Numbered from the stretch's first letter, positions 39,621 to 48,050 are shown. The stretch: 64,000 nt of DNA from Leucobacter sp. G161 (GCF_001482305.1 NZ_LOHP01000084.1:88550-152549), one strand, 5' to 3'. Notes: generated by a model from the sequence alone, not told the origin. Program-made: numbers and translations.

Positions 39621-40256
39621 TCAGGCCGCCGGTCCCGCTTCGGGGCTGGCGGCTTTTGCGTGCCGTCGAGCTTCGCCGTTGGCTGTGTTGCTTGCCCGGC
39701 GGTGCGCCGCGACCCGGGTACGCGTCGCGCACGGGGTCGAACAGAACCGCTGCGGTGCGCGCCGGCCCTCGTCGACGAAGACGTTGGTGCACGTCTCCGC
39801 GGCGCACACGCCCCATGCGCAGCGGCCGCGCTCGGCGAGCCACTCTGCGAGAGCGAATGCGGTAACCGCACGATACACCGCTGCGGCAGTCTCGGCTGCG
39901 GCTATCCGGGGGCGCAAGGCCCACCGCCCATTTTCCAGCTGCGTCAGCTCCGTGCCGCGCGGACCCTCTGCCGTGCCGACCATCGCGCCCGGGCTATCGG
40001 ACGAGGCCATGAGCAGGTTGAGCGCGGTCGCGGCAAGTGTGTTGTCGGTGATCGCGAACACCGCACGAATCTCGGCGACAGCCCGCGCGAGGTCTGCGGA
40101 GTCGACCCTGCGTGCGCCGAGTTCGGTGTCACCGTGCGCGCTGGCGAGGCCAGCCCACTCGACTGCGGGGTGAGCTGCGTTGGCGAGCGCGACGGCAAAA
40201 TGGAGCCCGCGCGGGCGTTCGGTGTTGGCCGCCTGTCGCGGCTGTGGGGGGCTCAC
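39621..40256 (-). CDS. CGNR zinc-finger regulator (ABATE domain)
   Basis: 211 residues. The N-terminal two thirds fit the ABATE ligand-binding domain (HFAVALANAAHP... and a Leu/Ala-rich helical region). The C terminus holds a CGNR-type finger: CAWGVCAAETCTNVFVDEG with RFCSTPCATRTRVAAHR, though the C-G-N-R quartet itself reads C-A-T-R. Such proteins are transcription factors. It starts with GTG at 40256, about 40 nt after a predicted start from a TACACT box at 40304-40309, with no clear ribosome site. Divergent from the FAD monooxygenase and likely its regulator. Confidence 0.78.
   Translation of the reverse strand: MSPPQPRQAANTERPRGLHFAVALANAAHPAVEWAGLASAHGDTELGARRVDSADLARAVAEIRAVFAITDNTLAATALNLLMASSDSPGAMVGTAEGPRGTELTQLENGRWALRPRIAAAETAAAVYRAVTAFALAEWLAERGRCAWGVCAAETCTNVFVDEGRRAPQRFCSTPCATRTRVAAHRRASNTANGEARRHAKAASPEAGPAA
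39625..39657 (+). terminator. terminator after map, inside the 3' end of the CGNR gene
   Basis: gccgcc (39625-39630) and ggcggc (39648-39653) with an inner ccc/ggg pairing, followed by tttt. The stem also encodes the last residues of the convergent regulator (ASPEAGPAA). Confidence 0.7.
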
Positions 40257-40301
40257 CGCGGGTTCGCAGTTGCCGACGGGCGAGATTTCGTGCGCACGAC
40301 T

Positions 40302-40340
40302 CTAGTGTAACGACAAAACACGAAAAAAGCGTTACGATAG
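40302..40340. promoter_or_regulatory. inverted repeat over both divergent -10 boxes (CGNR gene / monooxygenase)
   Basis: ctagtgtaacg (40302-40312) and cgttacgatag (40330-40340) form an 11-bp inverted repeat with 2 mismatches and a 17-bp centre. The left half contains the minus-strand -10 TACACT (40304-40309) and the right half the plus-strand -10 TACGAT (40333-40338), which lies 7 nt before the monooxygenase ATG. A protein bound to both halves would block both promoters. Confidence 0.6.
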
Positions 40341-40345
40341 TCTCA

Positions 40346-41938
40346 ATGACTACAGTTGCAGACGCCCAGATTGACGTTCTCATCGTTGGGGCGGGCCCGG
40401 TGGGGCTGACGCTTGCCTCCCTGCTGCGCCGCGAGAAGCTGAGCGTCCGCGTCCTTGAGGCGCACCCCGGAACATCGATGCACCCGAAGGCGCGCGGAAT
40501 TTCCGCGCGTTCGATGGAGACGTTCCGGTCGCTCGGACTCGAGGAAGCGGTACGCGCGGCTTCGCTCCCGGGTGAGCACGTGAGATTCTTCCGGGGCGCA
40601 AACCTATTGGACCCAAATGCCGAACTCGGTCCACCCCTGTCGGGCGCCGACACCCCGCACACGCCGGCCCCTGGCGCGCTGTGCTCGCAAGACCGGCTTG
40701 AACCGGTACTGCTTGCGGCCGCAACCGCCGCGGGGGCAGATGTGCGCTTCGGGCAGCGTGTCACGTCGCTGACGCCGGGGCCGAACGGCGTCACAGTGCG
40801 TGCGCATCCGCGCTCGTCGCCGACCGCGCAGAGTGAGCAGTCGCACCGCGCGGCGTATGTAGTGGGCTGCGATGGGGCGCGGAGTCTTGTGCGCGAAGCA
40901 ATTGGGATCGGCCTTGCCGGTGAAACCGAGCTTGCGAGGTTTCTGTCCGTGCGTTTCAGCGCGCCGCTCGGGCAAGCAATGCGCGGGCGCGAGGCGACCT
41001 CGTACTTCATTGGGGGTGGAAAAGGCGGCTTTCTCGCCGTCGATAACGACACCGAATGGGTCTATCAGTACCCGGTCGGTGCCGGAGTGGATGTCGGTGC
41101 CTTGTGTGCCGACGACGGGACCATAACGGAGCTGATTCGTGACGCCGTGGGGGATCCCGAACTGCGCCTGGAGATCCGCGACACTATGGTGTGGCACATG
41201 GACGCCAGAATCGCAGACACCTACCGCGCGGGGCGGGTGCTGCTCGCCGGCGATGCGGCGCACCAGACACCGCCAACAGGCGGGCACGGTATGAACGTCG
41301 GTATCGGTGACGCGGAGACACTCGCGTGGCAACTCGGCGCGGTGGTGCGCGGCGAAGCGAGCACGGCGCTGCTCGACCGCTATACGGCCGAGCGTCGTCC
41401 GGTCGGGGCCGCTGTGATCGAGGTATCGCTCGGGAACAGCACACGTGCGTACGGGATCGATGACGAGCTACTGCTCGGCACCGGTTACCCGCCGTCAAGG
41501 CCGCTTGCTCCGGGGGCTTACTCGGCCTCGGCGGAGCTCGGCAGGCGACTGCCGCACGCGTGGCTCGAAGGTCGGGATGCCTCCTCGCTCGACGGGGCCG
41601 CTGGTCAGTTTCGCGTGGTCACGGGAGGTGCGGACGCGGAATGGATCGCGGCAGTCGCGGCAGCGCCGGTGGCGCTCCCCGTTGGTTATGTCGCGCTCGA
41701 GCTTGCTGCGGGCGGCGAGGGTGCTGGGGAGTTCGCGGGCGCTGGGGCTGCGGTGCTTTCCCAGCTTGGCGCGGGCGATGCCCTGCTTGTGCGCCCCGAC
41801 GGCCACGTTGCCGCCCACTTTCCCGGTGCGGGTGACGTTGGCCGAGCCTCGAACGTGCTTGGCGTTGCCGCGAAGGGTGCCTGGCTCGCGGCTGCGCTCT
41901 CGGAATGCCTTGCGGGTCCGGTTTCGCGCGACGCCTAG
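40346..41938 (+). CDS. FAD-dependent aromatic monooxygenase (PHBH/UbiH-like fold)
   Basis: 530 residues. Class A flavoprotein hydroxylase: dinucleotide motif VLIVGAGPVGLTLASLLRR at the N terminus, the DG motif VVGCDGARSLVREAIG near residue 175 and the GD motif RVLLAGDAAHQTPPTGGHGM near 300. A thioredoxin-like C-terminal domain is suggested after residue 400 (LLVRPDGHVAAHFPG). This architecture is shared by phenol-type, polyketide and rifampicin hydroxylases; substrate cannot be assigned. The leaderless ATG 40346 is fixed by TACGAT 7 nt away. Confidence 0.85.
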   Translation: MTTVADAQIDVLIVGAGPVGLTLASLLRREKLSVRVLEAHPGTSMHPKARGISARSMETFRSLGLEEAVRAASLPGEHVRFFRGANLLDPNAELGPPLSGADTPHTPAPGALCSQDRLEPVLLAAATAAGADVRFGQRVTSLTPGPNGVTVRAHPRSSPTAQSEQSHRAAYVVGCDGARSLVREAIGIGLAGETELARFLSVRFSAPLGQAMRGREATSYFIGGGKGGFLAVDNDTEWVYQYPVGAGVDVGALCADDGTITELIRDAVGDPELRLEIRDTMVWHMDARIADTYRAGRVLLAGDAAHQTPPTGGHGMNVGIGDAETLAWQLGAVVRGEASTALLDRYTAERRPVGAAVIEVSLGNSTRAYGIDDELLLGTGYPPSRPLAPGAYSASAELGRRLPHAWLEGRDASSLDGAAGQFRVVTGGADAEWIAAVAAAPVALPVGYVALELAAGGEGAGEFAGAGAAVLSQLGAGDALLVRPDGHVAAHFPGAGDVGRASNVLGVAAKGAWLAAALSECLAGPVSRDA

Positions 41939-42033
41939 GCGGCCACGCGTCAGCGAGCGGTGGGCATAGTGCTCTGGGGGCACGCGCGCTGGATCGGCAG
42001 GTGTCGGGTGGGGACGGCGGACAGTACGCCCGG

Positions 42034-42846
42034 CTATGCGAACACGGGAAGCGTCGGCCCCAGCGCCCGGAGCTGCTCCCAGCTGTGCAGAAAGCGTGCG
42101 CGCAGGGTGGCTGGCGGCCAGTCGCTTGGTCTGAACTCGCCCGGCAGGAGCGGATCCACGCTCAACGCCCTGTCGAGCCCCTCGGCGAGCAACAGCGCCG
42201 CGGCGGTCACGGCAACCGGGTCAGAGGCGCGGGGGATCTCAGTACCAGCGAGTACGTTCGCGAGCGGCTCGTAGGCCGCGAGGGTTTCGCCCGCAGGCCA
42301 CAGCAGCTCGACGATTGCCGTTGTGCTGTGGCGACCTGGCAGCACGAGGTCGGGCGTCGCGGCGGAGATGAGCCAGCGGTCGACCACCCCGGGCGGGAGA
42401 TAGTCGAGCAGCCCCTCCCGCAGATTGTGCGGGGTGGCATACAGGCCCGATGCGATTGGTGCCGCACCCAACGCGGTCAGCCCGGCCCTGAGCGCGTCGC
42501 GTTCGGGCCTCGCGGACTCCGGAACCGAGAAGGCGTAGAGTCGCCAGTTGCCGTCCCAGGGGTGCGCGCCCGCGTCTTGCGCGAACGCGAAGTCGATGAG
42601 GCGCGACTCGGAGCGGCTGCGGCGCAGCGCATCGCTGCTGCGAATGATCCGCCCGGCGCGCCCGCGCCCCTCCTGAACGAGCTCGCCAGCGGCAGCCATG
42701 CGGCGGATCGCGAGCCGCACTGTTTGCTCGGGGACCCCGAGTGCGAGACCAACGTCGTAGACGGCTGCGAGGTCGGCGACACCGGTTTCATCGAAGCTGC
42801 CCTCGATGATGGTGCGCGCCGAGACGGTGATGGGCAACGCGCTCAT
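42034..42846 (-). CDS. PaaX family transcriptional regulator
   Basis: 270 residues. N-terminal winged helix (VYDVGLALGVPEQTVRLAIR and AAAGELVQEGRGRAG), then the PaaX middle stretch WDGNWRLYAFSVPE and LGAAPIASGLYATPHN. PaaX proteins repress aromatic-acid degradation and respond to a CoA thioester; no paa genes are nearby, so the ligand is unknown. ATG overlaps the upstream PH-like gene by 4 bp (ATGA), so it is second in a two-gene operon. Confidence 0.85.
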   Translation of the reverse strand: MSALPITVSARTIIEGSFDETGVADLAAVYDVGLALGVPEQTVRLAIRRMAAAGELVQEGRGRAGRIIRSSDALRRSRSESRLIDFAFAQDAGAHPWDGNWRLYAFSVPESARPERDALRAGLTALGAAPIASGLYATPHNLREGLLDYLPPGVVDRWLISAATPDLVLPGRHSTTAIVELLWPAGETLAAYEPLANVLAGTEIPRASDPVAVTAAALLLAEGLDRALSVDPLLPGEFRPSDWPPATLRARFLHSWEQLRALGPTLPVFA

Positions 42847-43334
42847 GCTGTGCCCTCCCAGGGGTAGCCGTGCTTGGTGAAGGCGCGCTCGATCGCGACG
42901 CCGCCGCCCTCGACGTCGTCGTTGAAAAGGATGCGGCCCTCGACCGACTCGATACGCAGTTTTCCGCCCTTGCGATACACGCCGCCGACCTGCGCGCGCG
43001 TGACAATGCGGGCGTCATCGCCCTCGCGGATGCGGATCTGGGTGTCGCTGATCGTGAGTTCGGCTGCCTCGTAGGTGATGAAGAATGCGATGACGAGCCC
43101 AATGAGGGCAAGTACAGCCGGTCTGCCGATGACCATGAGTGGCGCATCGAATGAGCCGAGAAACTTCAGCGCGTCGATGTAGGGGATCGGCCAGGTCGCG
43201 ATGCGCTGCAGTAGCCACGGGAGTGCGAACCCAAGACCTGCGCCTGCGGCGCCAAGGGTGAGCCAGACGAGTGCCTTGGTGCCGCCGGTCATGCGCAGCA
43301 CCGTTTCGCTGGTGGGCTGCTGGGGTGTATCCAC
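42843..43334 (-). CDS. YqeB-like membrane protein with PH-type domain
   Basis: 163 residues. Two hydrophobic segments (about 22-45 and 70-92) precede a soluble strand-rich C terminus (LTISDTQIRIREGDDARIVT, GGVYRKGGKLRIESVEGR, ILFNDDVEGGGVAIERAF) resembling the bacterial PH domain of YqeB-type proteins. Function unknown. GTG 43334 follows gaaggagcgat, a good ribosome site. Leads the operon with paaX. Confidence 0.7.
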   Translation of the reverse strand: MDTPQQPTSETVLRMTGGTKALVWLTLGAAGAGLGFALPWLLQRIATWPIPYIDALKFLGSFDAPLMVIGRPAVLALIGLVIAFFITYEAAELTISDTQIRIREGDDARIVTRAQVGGVYRKGGKLRIESVEGRILFNDDVEGGGVAIERAFTKHGYPWEGTA

Positions 43335-43361
43335 ATCGCTCCTTCGGGGTAACTATCGAAC

Positions 43362-43391
43362 TTGACACGATCGTATCATGGGCAATAGGTT
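43362..43391 (+). promoter_or_regulatory. sigma-A promoter of the GNAT gene with an operator-like palindrome
   Basis: -35 TTGACA (43362-43367), 18-bp spacer, -10 TAGGTT (43386-43391). The 16-bp sequence 43363-43378, TGAcACGATCGTaTCA, is a palindrome with one mismatched pair and overlaps the -35 element; it also faces the divergent YqeB-like gene. PaaX from the flanking operon is the natural candidate to bind. Confidence 0.6.
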
Positions 43392-43431
43392 TGCTTCCCC
43401 CGGCGCGAATCGGCGGGAGAAGGAGTAGCTC

Positions 43432-44511
43432 ATGAGTGACGGCCCCGCCCTGTCGGATCGGATCATCCCGCCCGCGGCGCTCCCGCCGCTGCCAGAACTC
43501 GCCGGCGACGTCCCGCTGCGCTGGCGTCCACTGCGCCGCAGTGACGCGCGCCGACTGCACGGCCTGCAGGCGGCGGCCGGCGAACTGGACCACCCCGCTG
43601 ATGCTGGAAGCGTTGCCGCGGTGCGCCACGAGTTGCGCGCGCCACGCTTCGACCCCCAACGTGACGGGGTGATTGGGCTCGGGCCAAGCGGCAAGGCGCT
43701 TGCCGCGGGCTACGCGAGCCTCGGGGAGGAGCCGGAGTCGGCAACGCCTGGCGGCGTGCCGCAGCACCTCGAAGTGGCGTTGTCCGGGGTTGTGCACCCC
43801 GACCTACGGGGGCGAGGCGTCGGTCGCCAGCTGCTCGCCTGGCAGGAGGCCCGCGGGCTTCAGCTCCTCGCGACCTCGCGGAGCATGTTGCCTGGGCTGC
43901 TCGCGGTGCACAGCCGTACCGCCTGTGTGGCAGCCACCGCGCTCTACGTGAGCGCCGGGTTTGGGCTGGAGCGCTCATGGGCGTCGCTTGCGCGGCAGGT
44001 CGAACCGGACCTCCCCGAGCGCGAGTTGCCGGCGGGGATACGCCTTGTGTCGTTTCGCCTCGGGCATAGCGAGGCGGTGCGGATCGCATTGAACGAAGCC
44101 TTTCGGGACCACTGGGGCTTTGCCCCGATTGGTCGTACGGAGTGGCGCAGGCAGAGCGCGGTCGGCGGGTTCGCTCCGCGCCTCTCGGTTCTCGCCGTCG
44201 AGGGCGGTGGCGCCACGCACGAGCCGCTTCGCGTCGCTGCGTTCGCGCTCACGGAGCTGCACCAGAGCGAGTGGAAATTGCGTGGCGAGCGCTTTGGGTA
44301 CCTGGCGACGATCGGCGTGGTCAGCCGGTGGCGTGGCACGGGGCTGTCGACCGCCGTGATTGCTCGGGCACTGCGCGCGTATCGGCGCAGGGGGTTGGCG
44401 AGCGCAGTGCTCGACGTTGATGCCGCGAACCCGAGCGGTGCCCTTGCGATGTACGAGCGGCTGGGCTTCCGTGAGCGTGACCGGACGGCGACGTACGCGA
44501 AACGCCACTGA
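43432..44511 (+). CDS. tandem GNAT-domain N-acetyltransferase
   Basis: 359 residues with two GNAT folds. The first half has an acetyl-CoA loop GVVHPDLRGRGVGRQLLAW near residue 122; the second has VSRWRGTGLSTAVIARALRA near 300 and ends in NPSGALAMYERLGFRERDR. The double layout and length resemble mycothiol synthase MshD, but the similarity I can see is general to paired GNAT proteins. ATG 43432 follows gagaaggag. Substrate unknown. Divergent from the YqeB-paaX operon. Confidence 0.8.
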   Translation: MSDGPALSDRIIPPAALPPLPELAGDVPLRWRPLRRSDARRLHGLQAAAGELDHPADAGSVAAVRHELRAPRFDPQRDGVIGLGPSGKALAAGYASLGEEPESATPGGVPQHLEVALSGVVHPDLRGRGVGRQLLAWQEARGLQLLATSRSMLPGLLAVHSRTACVAATALYVSAGFGLERSWASLARQVEPDLPERELPAGIRLVSFRLGHSEAVRIALNEAFRDHWGFAPIGRTEWRRQSAVGGFAPRLSVLAVEGGGATHEPLRVAAFALTELHQSEWKLRGERFGYLATIGVVSRWRGTGLSTAVIARALRAYRRRGLASAVLDVDAANPSGALAMYERLGFRERDRTATYAKRH

Positions 44512-44519
44512 GTGATCGC

Positions 44520-44999
44520 TCAGCGAGCGGGCGGCGTGAGGTCAGTGAAGTCGTCGTCCAGACGTACCGCGCCGACTCCCTGGCTCGCGAGCACGTCTCC
44601 GGGGTTCAGGGCATTGCAGTTATTGAGGGACAGGCAGCCGCAGCCGATGCAGGCCGAAAGCTCTGCCTGCAGTGCGTCGAGCCGCCGTCGCCGTTCGTCG
44701 AGGAGGTCAGCCCAGCGCTGGGATATCCGAGTCCAGTCTCGCTTCGAGGGCATCCGGTCGGGAGGGAGCTTGGCGAAGACATCCGCCACCTCGGTGAGGG
44801 GGATCCCGAGCCGCTTGGCGTAGCTGATGATTGACAGCCGCCTGAGCACGTGGCGCGGATAGCGTCGCTGGTTACCCGCAGTGCGGGTCGAGGTGATGAG
44901 GCCCTCTTGCTCATAGAAGCGGACCGCCGACGTTGCGATGCCGACGCGCTCGGCGACCTCGCCAATGGTGAGCAGGTCAGTTGGGGTCTTGCGTTCCAT
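44520..44999 (-). CDS. soxR: redox-sensitive regulator SoxR (MerR family)
   Basis: 159 residues. MerR-type winged helix at the N terminus (LTIGEVAERVGIATSAVRFYEQEGLI) and a 2Fe-2S site from Cys117, Cys120, Cys122 and Cys128 (CIGCGC...C), the SoxR spacing. Oxidation of the cluster by redox-cycling compounds activates target promoters by untwisting a long spacer. A gaggtg ribosome site precedes ATG 44999, so this gene has a leader while its partner gene does not. The operator is in the shared intergenic region. Confidence 0.95.
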   Translation of the reverse strand: MERKTPTDLLTIGEVAERVGIATSAVRFYEQEGLITSTRTAGNQRRYPRHVLRRLSIISYAKRLGIPLTEVADVFAKLPPDRMPSKRDWTRISQRWADLLDERRRRLDALQAELSACIGCGCLSLNNCNALNPGDVLASQGVGAVRLDDDFTDLTPPAR

Positions 45000-45013
45000 G
45001 GTTCACACCTCGC

Positions 45014-45044
45014 TTGACTTCAAGTGCACTTGAAGTTTTAGTCT
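45014..45044 (+). promoter_or_regulatory. SoxR-controlled promoter with a 19-bp spacer and 20-bp perfect palindrome
   Basis: -35 TTGACT (45014-45019) and -10 TAGTCT (45039-45044) are 19 bp apart, the over-long spacer typical of MerR-family activation. A perfect palindrome, acttcaagtgcacttgaagt, fills 45017-45036. The -10 is 6 nt before GTG 45051, so the exporter mRNA is leaderless. Confidence 0.85.
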
Positions 45045-45050
45045 AGCCGA

Positions 45051-46493
45051 GTGACTTCTTCTAGCCCAGACACCAATTCGATCCCGATCTCTGTCCCCGC
45101 CGCGATCCCGTCGCCCGACCGGCTCATGTCGCGTGAGCATCTTGCTACCGTCGCGGTGCTGGCGGGCGGCACCGTGCTCTACGCGATGAATCTCTATTTC
45201 ACCGCAGCGCTGCTGCCGTCGATTGTCGCGGACATCGGTGGCGCGCACCTCTTCGCCTGGGTGGCTACGGGGTTCCTCGTCGCGGCGGTGGTCTCCTCCA
45301 TGCTCGTCGCCCGAGTAATTGCGGGCTTGGGTGCCCGAGGAGCGTACCTCCTGGGGTTTGGAACGTTTGCCGTCGGGCCGTTCGCCGCTGCGTTGAGCAG
45401 TGGCATGGAACTCTTTGTTGCGAGCCGCGTGCTGCAGGGCTTGGGCGGCGGATTGCTCGCGGGCCTCGGTTTCGCTGTCATACGCTCCGCGCTGCCCCGG
45501 AGTCTGTGGCTCAAAGCCTCGGCACTGGTTTCGGCGATGTGGGGGATCGGCGCGCTGGTCGGACCGAGCCTGGGTGGGATCTTCGCGGAGCTGCAGGCCT
45601 GGCGCTGGGCGTACGGCGCGCTTGCGGCAATCGCACTACTCCTCGGTGCGGCGACGCTCTCTGCGCTGCCACGCAGGGCTGCGCACCGGACCGCAGTCGA
45701 GCCGCTCCCGTATGTGTCGCTTCTTGCCCTCGTGCTCGCAGCTGCGAGCTTCAGCCTGGCACCGGTTCTCGCCCCAGCGGGCCACGATGCCACTGCAATC
45801 ATTGTGGGGATCCTGCTCGTGATGCTGTTCCTGCTCGCGGAAGCGAAGGGGCGCAACACCGTGTTGCCGCGGATGACATTTGAGCGGGGCAACCCGCTCA
45901 AGTGGGTGTACCTTCTCCTCGCTGGGCTGTGCGCGGGCGTGATGGTCGAGACCTATGTTCCGCTCTTTGGTCAGGAGCTTGGAGGGCTCTCCCCGGTCTG
46001 GGCTGGATTCTTGGGCGCCGCTCTGTCGCTCGGCTGGACGGGCTCGCAGTTGGTGAGTGTGAAGTTTGGCCCGCGGATGTCGAAGGCGGTCATGGTGATC
46101 TCGCCGCTCGTCCTTGCAGCGGGACTCTTGAGCTATGGGCTGCTCCAGCAGCCGGGAGCAAGTCTAGAAAGGGTGGCCCTCTGGGCTGTTGCGCTCATTC
46201 TTGCCGGGACGGCGATCGGCGCAGCGTTCCCGCACCTGAGTGTGCGCGCGATGGGCGCGACCGATGACCAGGCCGAGGGGGAGAAGGCTGCTGCGGCCCT
46301 CAGTACCACGCAGCTGATCGCCTATGCCCTCGTCTCAGCGCTACTGGGGGTGTTCGCCTCGGGCGCTGGCGGAGAGCCACTGATGATGGCTGAGCGGATC
46401 TCGACTGGCCTCGCCGTCATCACGGGCGCAGCGGTGGTGCCTGGGGTGATGCTGCTTCTCTCCGCTCGGCGGAAGCGACGCGCCAGGGCTTGA
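45051..46493 (+). CDS. MFS drug exporter under SoxR control
   Basis: 480 residues with 12-14 hydrophobic segments. The first half has the helix LYAMNLYFTAALLPSIVADI and the loop RVIAGLGARGAYLLGFG, in the place of the DRxGRR signature; GLGGGLLAGLGFAVIRSALP resembles the antiporter motif C region. The protein starts with a polar 27-residue segment. Genetic context gives the best clue: its only promoter is the SoxR site, so it probably exports redox-active compounds such as phenazines or quinones. Confidence 0.88.
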   Translation: MTSSSPDTNSIPISVPAAIPSPDRLMSREHLATVAVLAGGTVLYAMNLYFTAALLPSIVADIGGAHLFAWVATGFLVAAVVSSMLVARVIAGLGARGAYLLGFGTFAVGPFAAALSSGMELFVASRVLQGLGGGLLAGLGFAVIRSALPRSLWLKASALVSAMWGIGALVGPSLGGIFAELQAWRWAYGALAAIALLLGAATLSALPRRAAHRTAVEPLPYVSLLALVLAAASFSLAPVLAPAGHDATAIIVGILLVMLFLLAEAKGRNTVLPRMTFERGNPLKWVYLLLAGLCAGVMVETYVPLFGQELGGLSPVWAGFLGAALSLGWTGSQLVSVKFGPRMSKAVMVISPLVLAAGLLSYGLLQQPGASLERVALWAVALILAGTAIGAAFPHLSVRAMGATDDQAEGEKAAAALSTTQLIAYALVSALLGVFASGAGGEPLMMAERISTGLAVITGAAVVPGVMLLLSARRKRRARA

Positions 46494-46554
46494 CGAAATG
46501 CCGTGCGCCGTGGATCATGCAGGCTGTAAGGTAGACAATGCGGGCTTTCCGGGA

Positions 46555-46560
46555 TAGGAT
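46555..46560 (+). promoter_or_regulatory. -10 box TAGGAT upstream of infA
   Basis: TAGGAT predicts a start near 46567 and an 88-nt leader. The same position opens a 27-codon frame (TTG 46567 to TGA 46650) that ends 4 nt before infA; a second candidate, TAGACA, is near 46532. Confidence 0.45.
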
Positions 46561-46654
46561 TGCTCGTTGGTGCTTTGTGCCTGTTTTTGCGTTCGCGAAA
46601 CCAGGGGGAAAGCATTCGCAAGACCGGTGAATCAACACGAGCGACAGTGAGGCT

Positions 46655-46876
46655 ATGGCGAAGAAAGACGGCGTCATCGAGATCGAGGGCCAGGTGGCTG
46701 AAGCGCTCCCGAACGCACAGTTCCGGGTAGAGCTTACAAACGGCCATAAGGTGCTCGCACATATCTCGGGCAAAATGCGTCAGCATTACATCCGCATCCT
46801 TCCAGGGGACCGCGTGATCGTGGAACTGACCCCGTACGATCTGACCCGCGGTCGCATCGTCTACCGCTACAAGTAG
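46655..46876 (+). CDS. infA: translation initiation factor IF-1
   Basis: 73 residues, an OB-fold protein that fills the ribosomal A site at initiation. [40 protein letters not shown] and [21 protein letters not shown] are textbook IF-1 sequences. First gene of the alpha operon segment, separated from map by the accessory island. Confidence 0.98.
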   Translation: MAKKDGVIEIEGQVAEALPNAQFRVELTNGHKVLAHISGKMRQHYIRILPGDRVIVELTPYDLTRGRIVYRYK

Positions 46877-46958
46877 ACCTGCGCTCACGTCCACCGGAAA
46901 GTAACGGCTCACGGCATCCCGTGGGTACGAGGACAGCGAACCCGCTAAAGGAATAACA

Positions 46959-47075
46959 ATGAAGGTCAACCCCAGCGTCAAGCCCATCTGCGATCACTGC
47001 AAGGTGATCCGCCGCCACGGCCGCGTCATGGTGATCTGCAAGAGCAACCCGCGTCACAAGCAGCGCCAGGGCTAA
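46959..47075 (+). CDS. rpmJ: 50S ribosomal protein L36, zinc-type
   Basis: 38 residues: [20 protein letters not shown] then [16 protein letters not shown]. Three Cys and one His (CDHC...C...H) give the zinc-binding form. Starts at ATG 46959 after taaaggaat. Too small for most gene finders but unmistakable. Confidence 0.97.
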   Translation: MKVNPSVKPICDHCKVIRRHGRVMVICKSNPRHKQRQG

Positions 47076-47227
47076 TACCCTGACCTGCGGCTCGCAGATC
47101 AACGTTTTACAACTGAAATCGCGCATCGAAGAACCTTCCGCATCACGCCGGAGGGGGACACCTTGGGTCGGAGGCCTGATCCCACGATGCGCACCACACC
47201 TCCACTAATCCGCAAGGAGAGCCAGAC

Positions 47228-47596
47228 ATGGCACGTATTGCAGGCGTAGACATCCCGCGCGAAAAGCGCGTAGAGATCGCGCTCACCTACATCTATGGCG
47301 TTGGACGCACGAGCGCGCTGAAGACGCTCGAGGCGACCGGCATCGACGGGAACACCCGTGTTCGCGAACTGACCGACGAGCAGCTCGTTCAGCTCCGCGA
47401 CCACGTTGAGGGCAACTTCAAGGTAGAGGGTGACCTCCGCCGCGAGGTCCAGGCTGACATCCGCCGCAAGGTTGAGATCGGCAGCTACCAGGGAATTCGC
47501 CACCGCCGGGGCATGCCTGTGCATGGTCAGCGCACCAAGACGAACGCTCGTACCCGCAAGGGCCCGAAGCGCACCGTCGCCGGTAAGAAGAAGTAA
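47228..47596 (+). CDS. rpsM: 30S ribosomal protein S13
   Basis: 122 residues. [20 protein letters not shown] and the C-terminal [20 protein letters not shown] are diagnostic; contacts the P-site tRNA and 50S bridges. ATG 47228 follows caaggagagcc. Confidence 0.97.
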   Translation: MARIAGVDIPREKRVEIALTYIYGVGRTSALKTLEATGIDGNTRVRELTDEQLVQLRDHVEGNFKVEGDLRREVQADIRRKVEIGSYQGIRHRRGMPVHGQRTKTNARTRKGPKRTVAGKKK

Positions 47597-47644
47597 CACC
47601 GGTTCACACCGACCATTCACACATAGCTTTCAGGAGAACACTCA

Positions 47645-48043
47645 ATGGCTGCACCCAAGTCGGCAGCGCGCAAGCCGCGTCGCAAAGACAAGAAGAACAT
47701 CGCAGTGGGCCACGCCCACATCAAGTCGACCTTCAATAACACGATCATCTCTATCACCGACACCACCGGTGCTGTGCTCACCTGGGCATCGTCGGGTGGC
47801 GTTGGCTTCAAGGGCTCGCGTAAGTCGACCCCGTTCGCCGCGCAGCTCGCTGCCGAGTCTGTTGCCCGCAAGGCGCAGGAGCACGGCATGAAGAAGGTTG
47901 ACGTCTTCGTGAAGGGCCCCGGCTCGGGCCGCGAGACCGCGATCCGCTCGCTTCAGGCCGCTGGCCTCGAGGTTGGCTCGATCAACGACGTCACCCCGCA
48001 GACCCACAACGGCTGCCGCCCGCCCAAGCGCCGCCGCGTCTAA
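47645..48043 (+). CDS. rpsK: 30S ribosomal protein S11
   Basis: 132 residues. [40 protein letters not shown] and the tail [10 protein letters not shown] are family marks. In many bacteria rpsD follows; here the gap to rpoA holds two hairpins and no gene. Confidence 0.97.
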   Translation: MAAPKSAARKPRRKDKKNIAVGHAHIKSTFNNTIISITDTTGAVLTWASSGGVGFKGSRKSTPFAAQLAAESVARKAQEHGMKKVDVFVKGPGSGRETAIRSLQAAGLEVGSINDVTPQTHNGCRPPKRRRV

Positions 48044-48050
48044 GCGCCTC

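Noticed and set aside
40291..40297. GTG 40297 as a leaderless start for the CGNR gene (TACACT is 6 nt away)
   Set aside because: It is out of frame with the gene and reaches a stop after 14 codons; GTG 40256 is the usable in-frame start.
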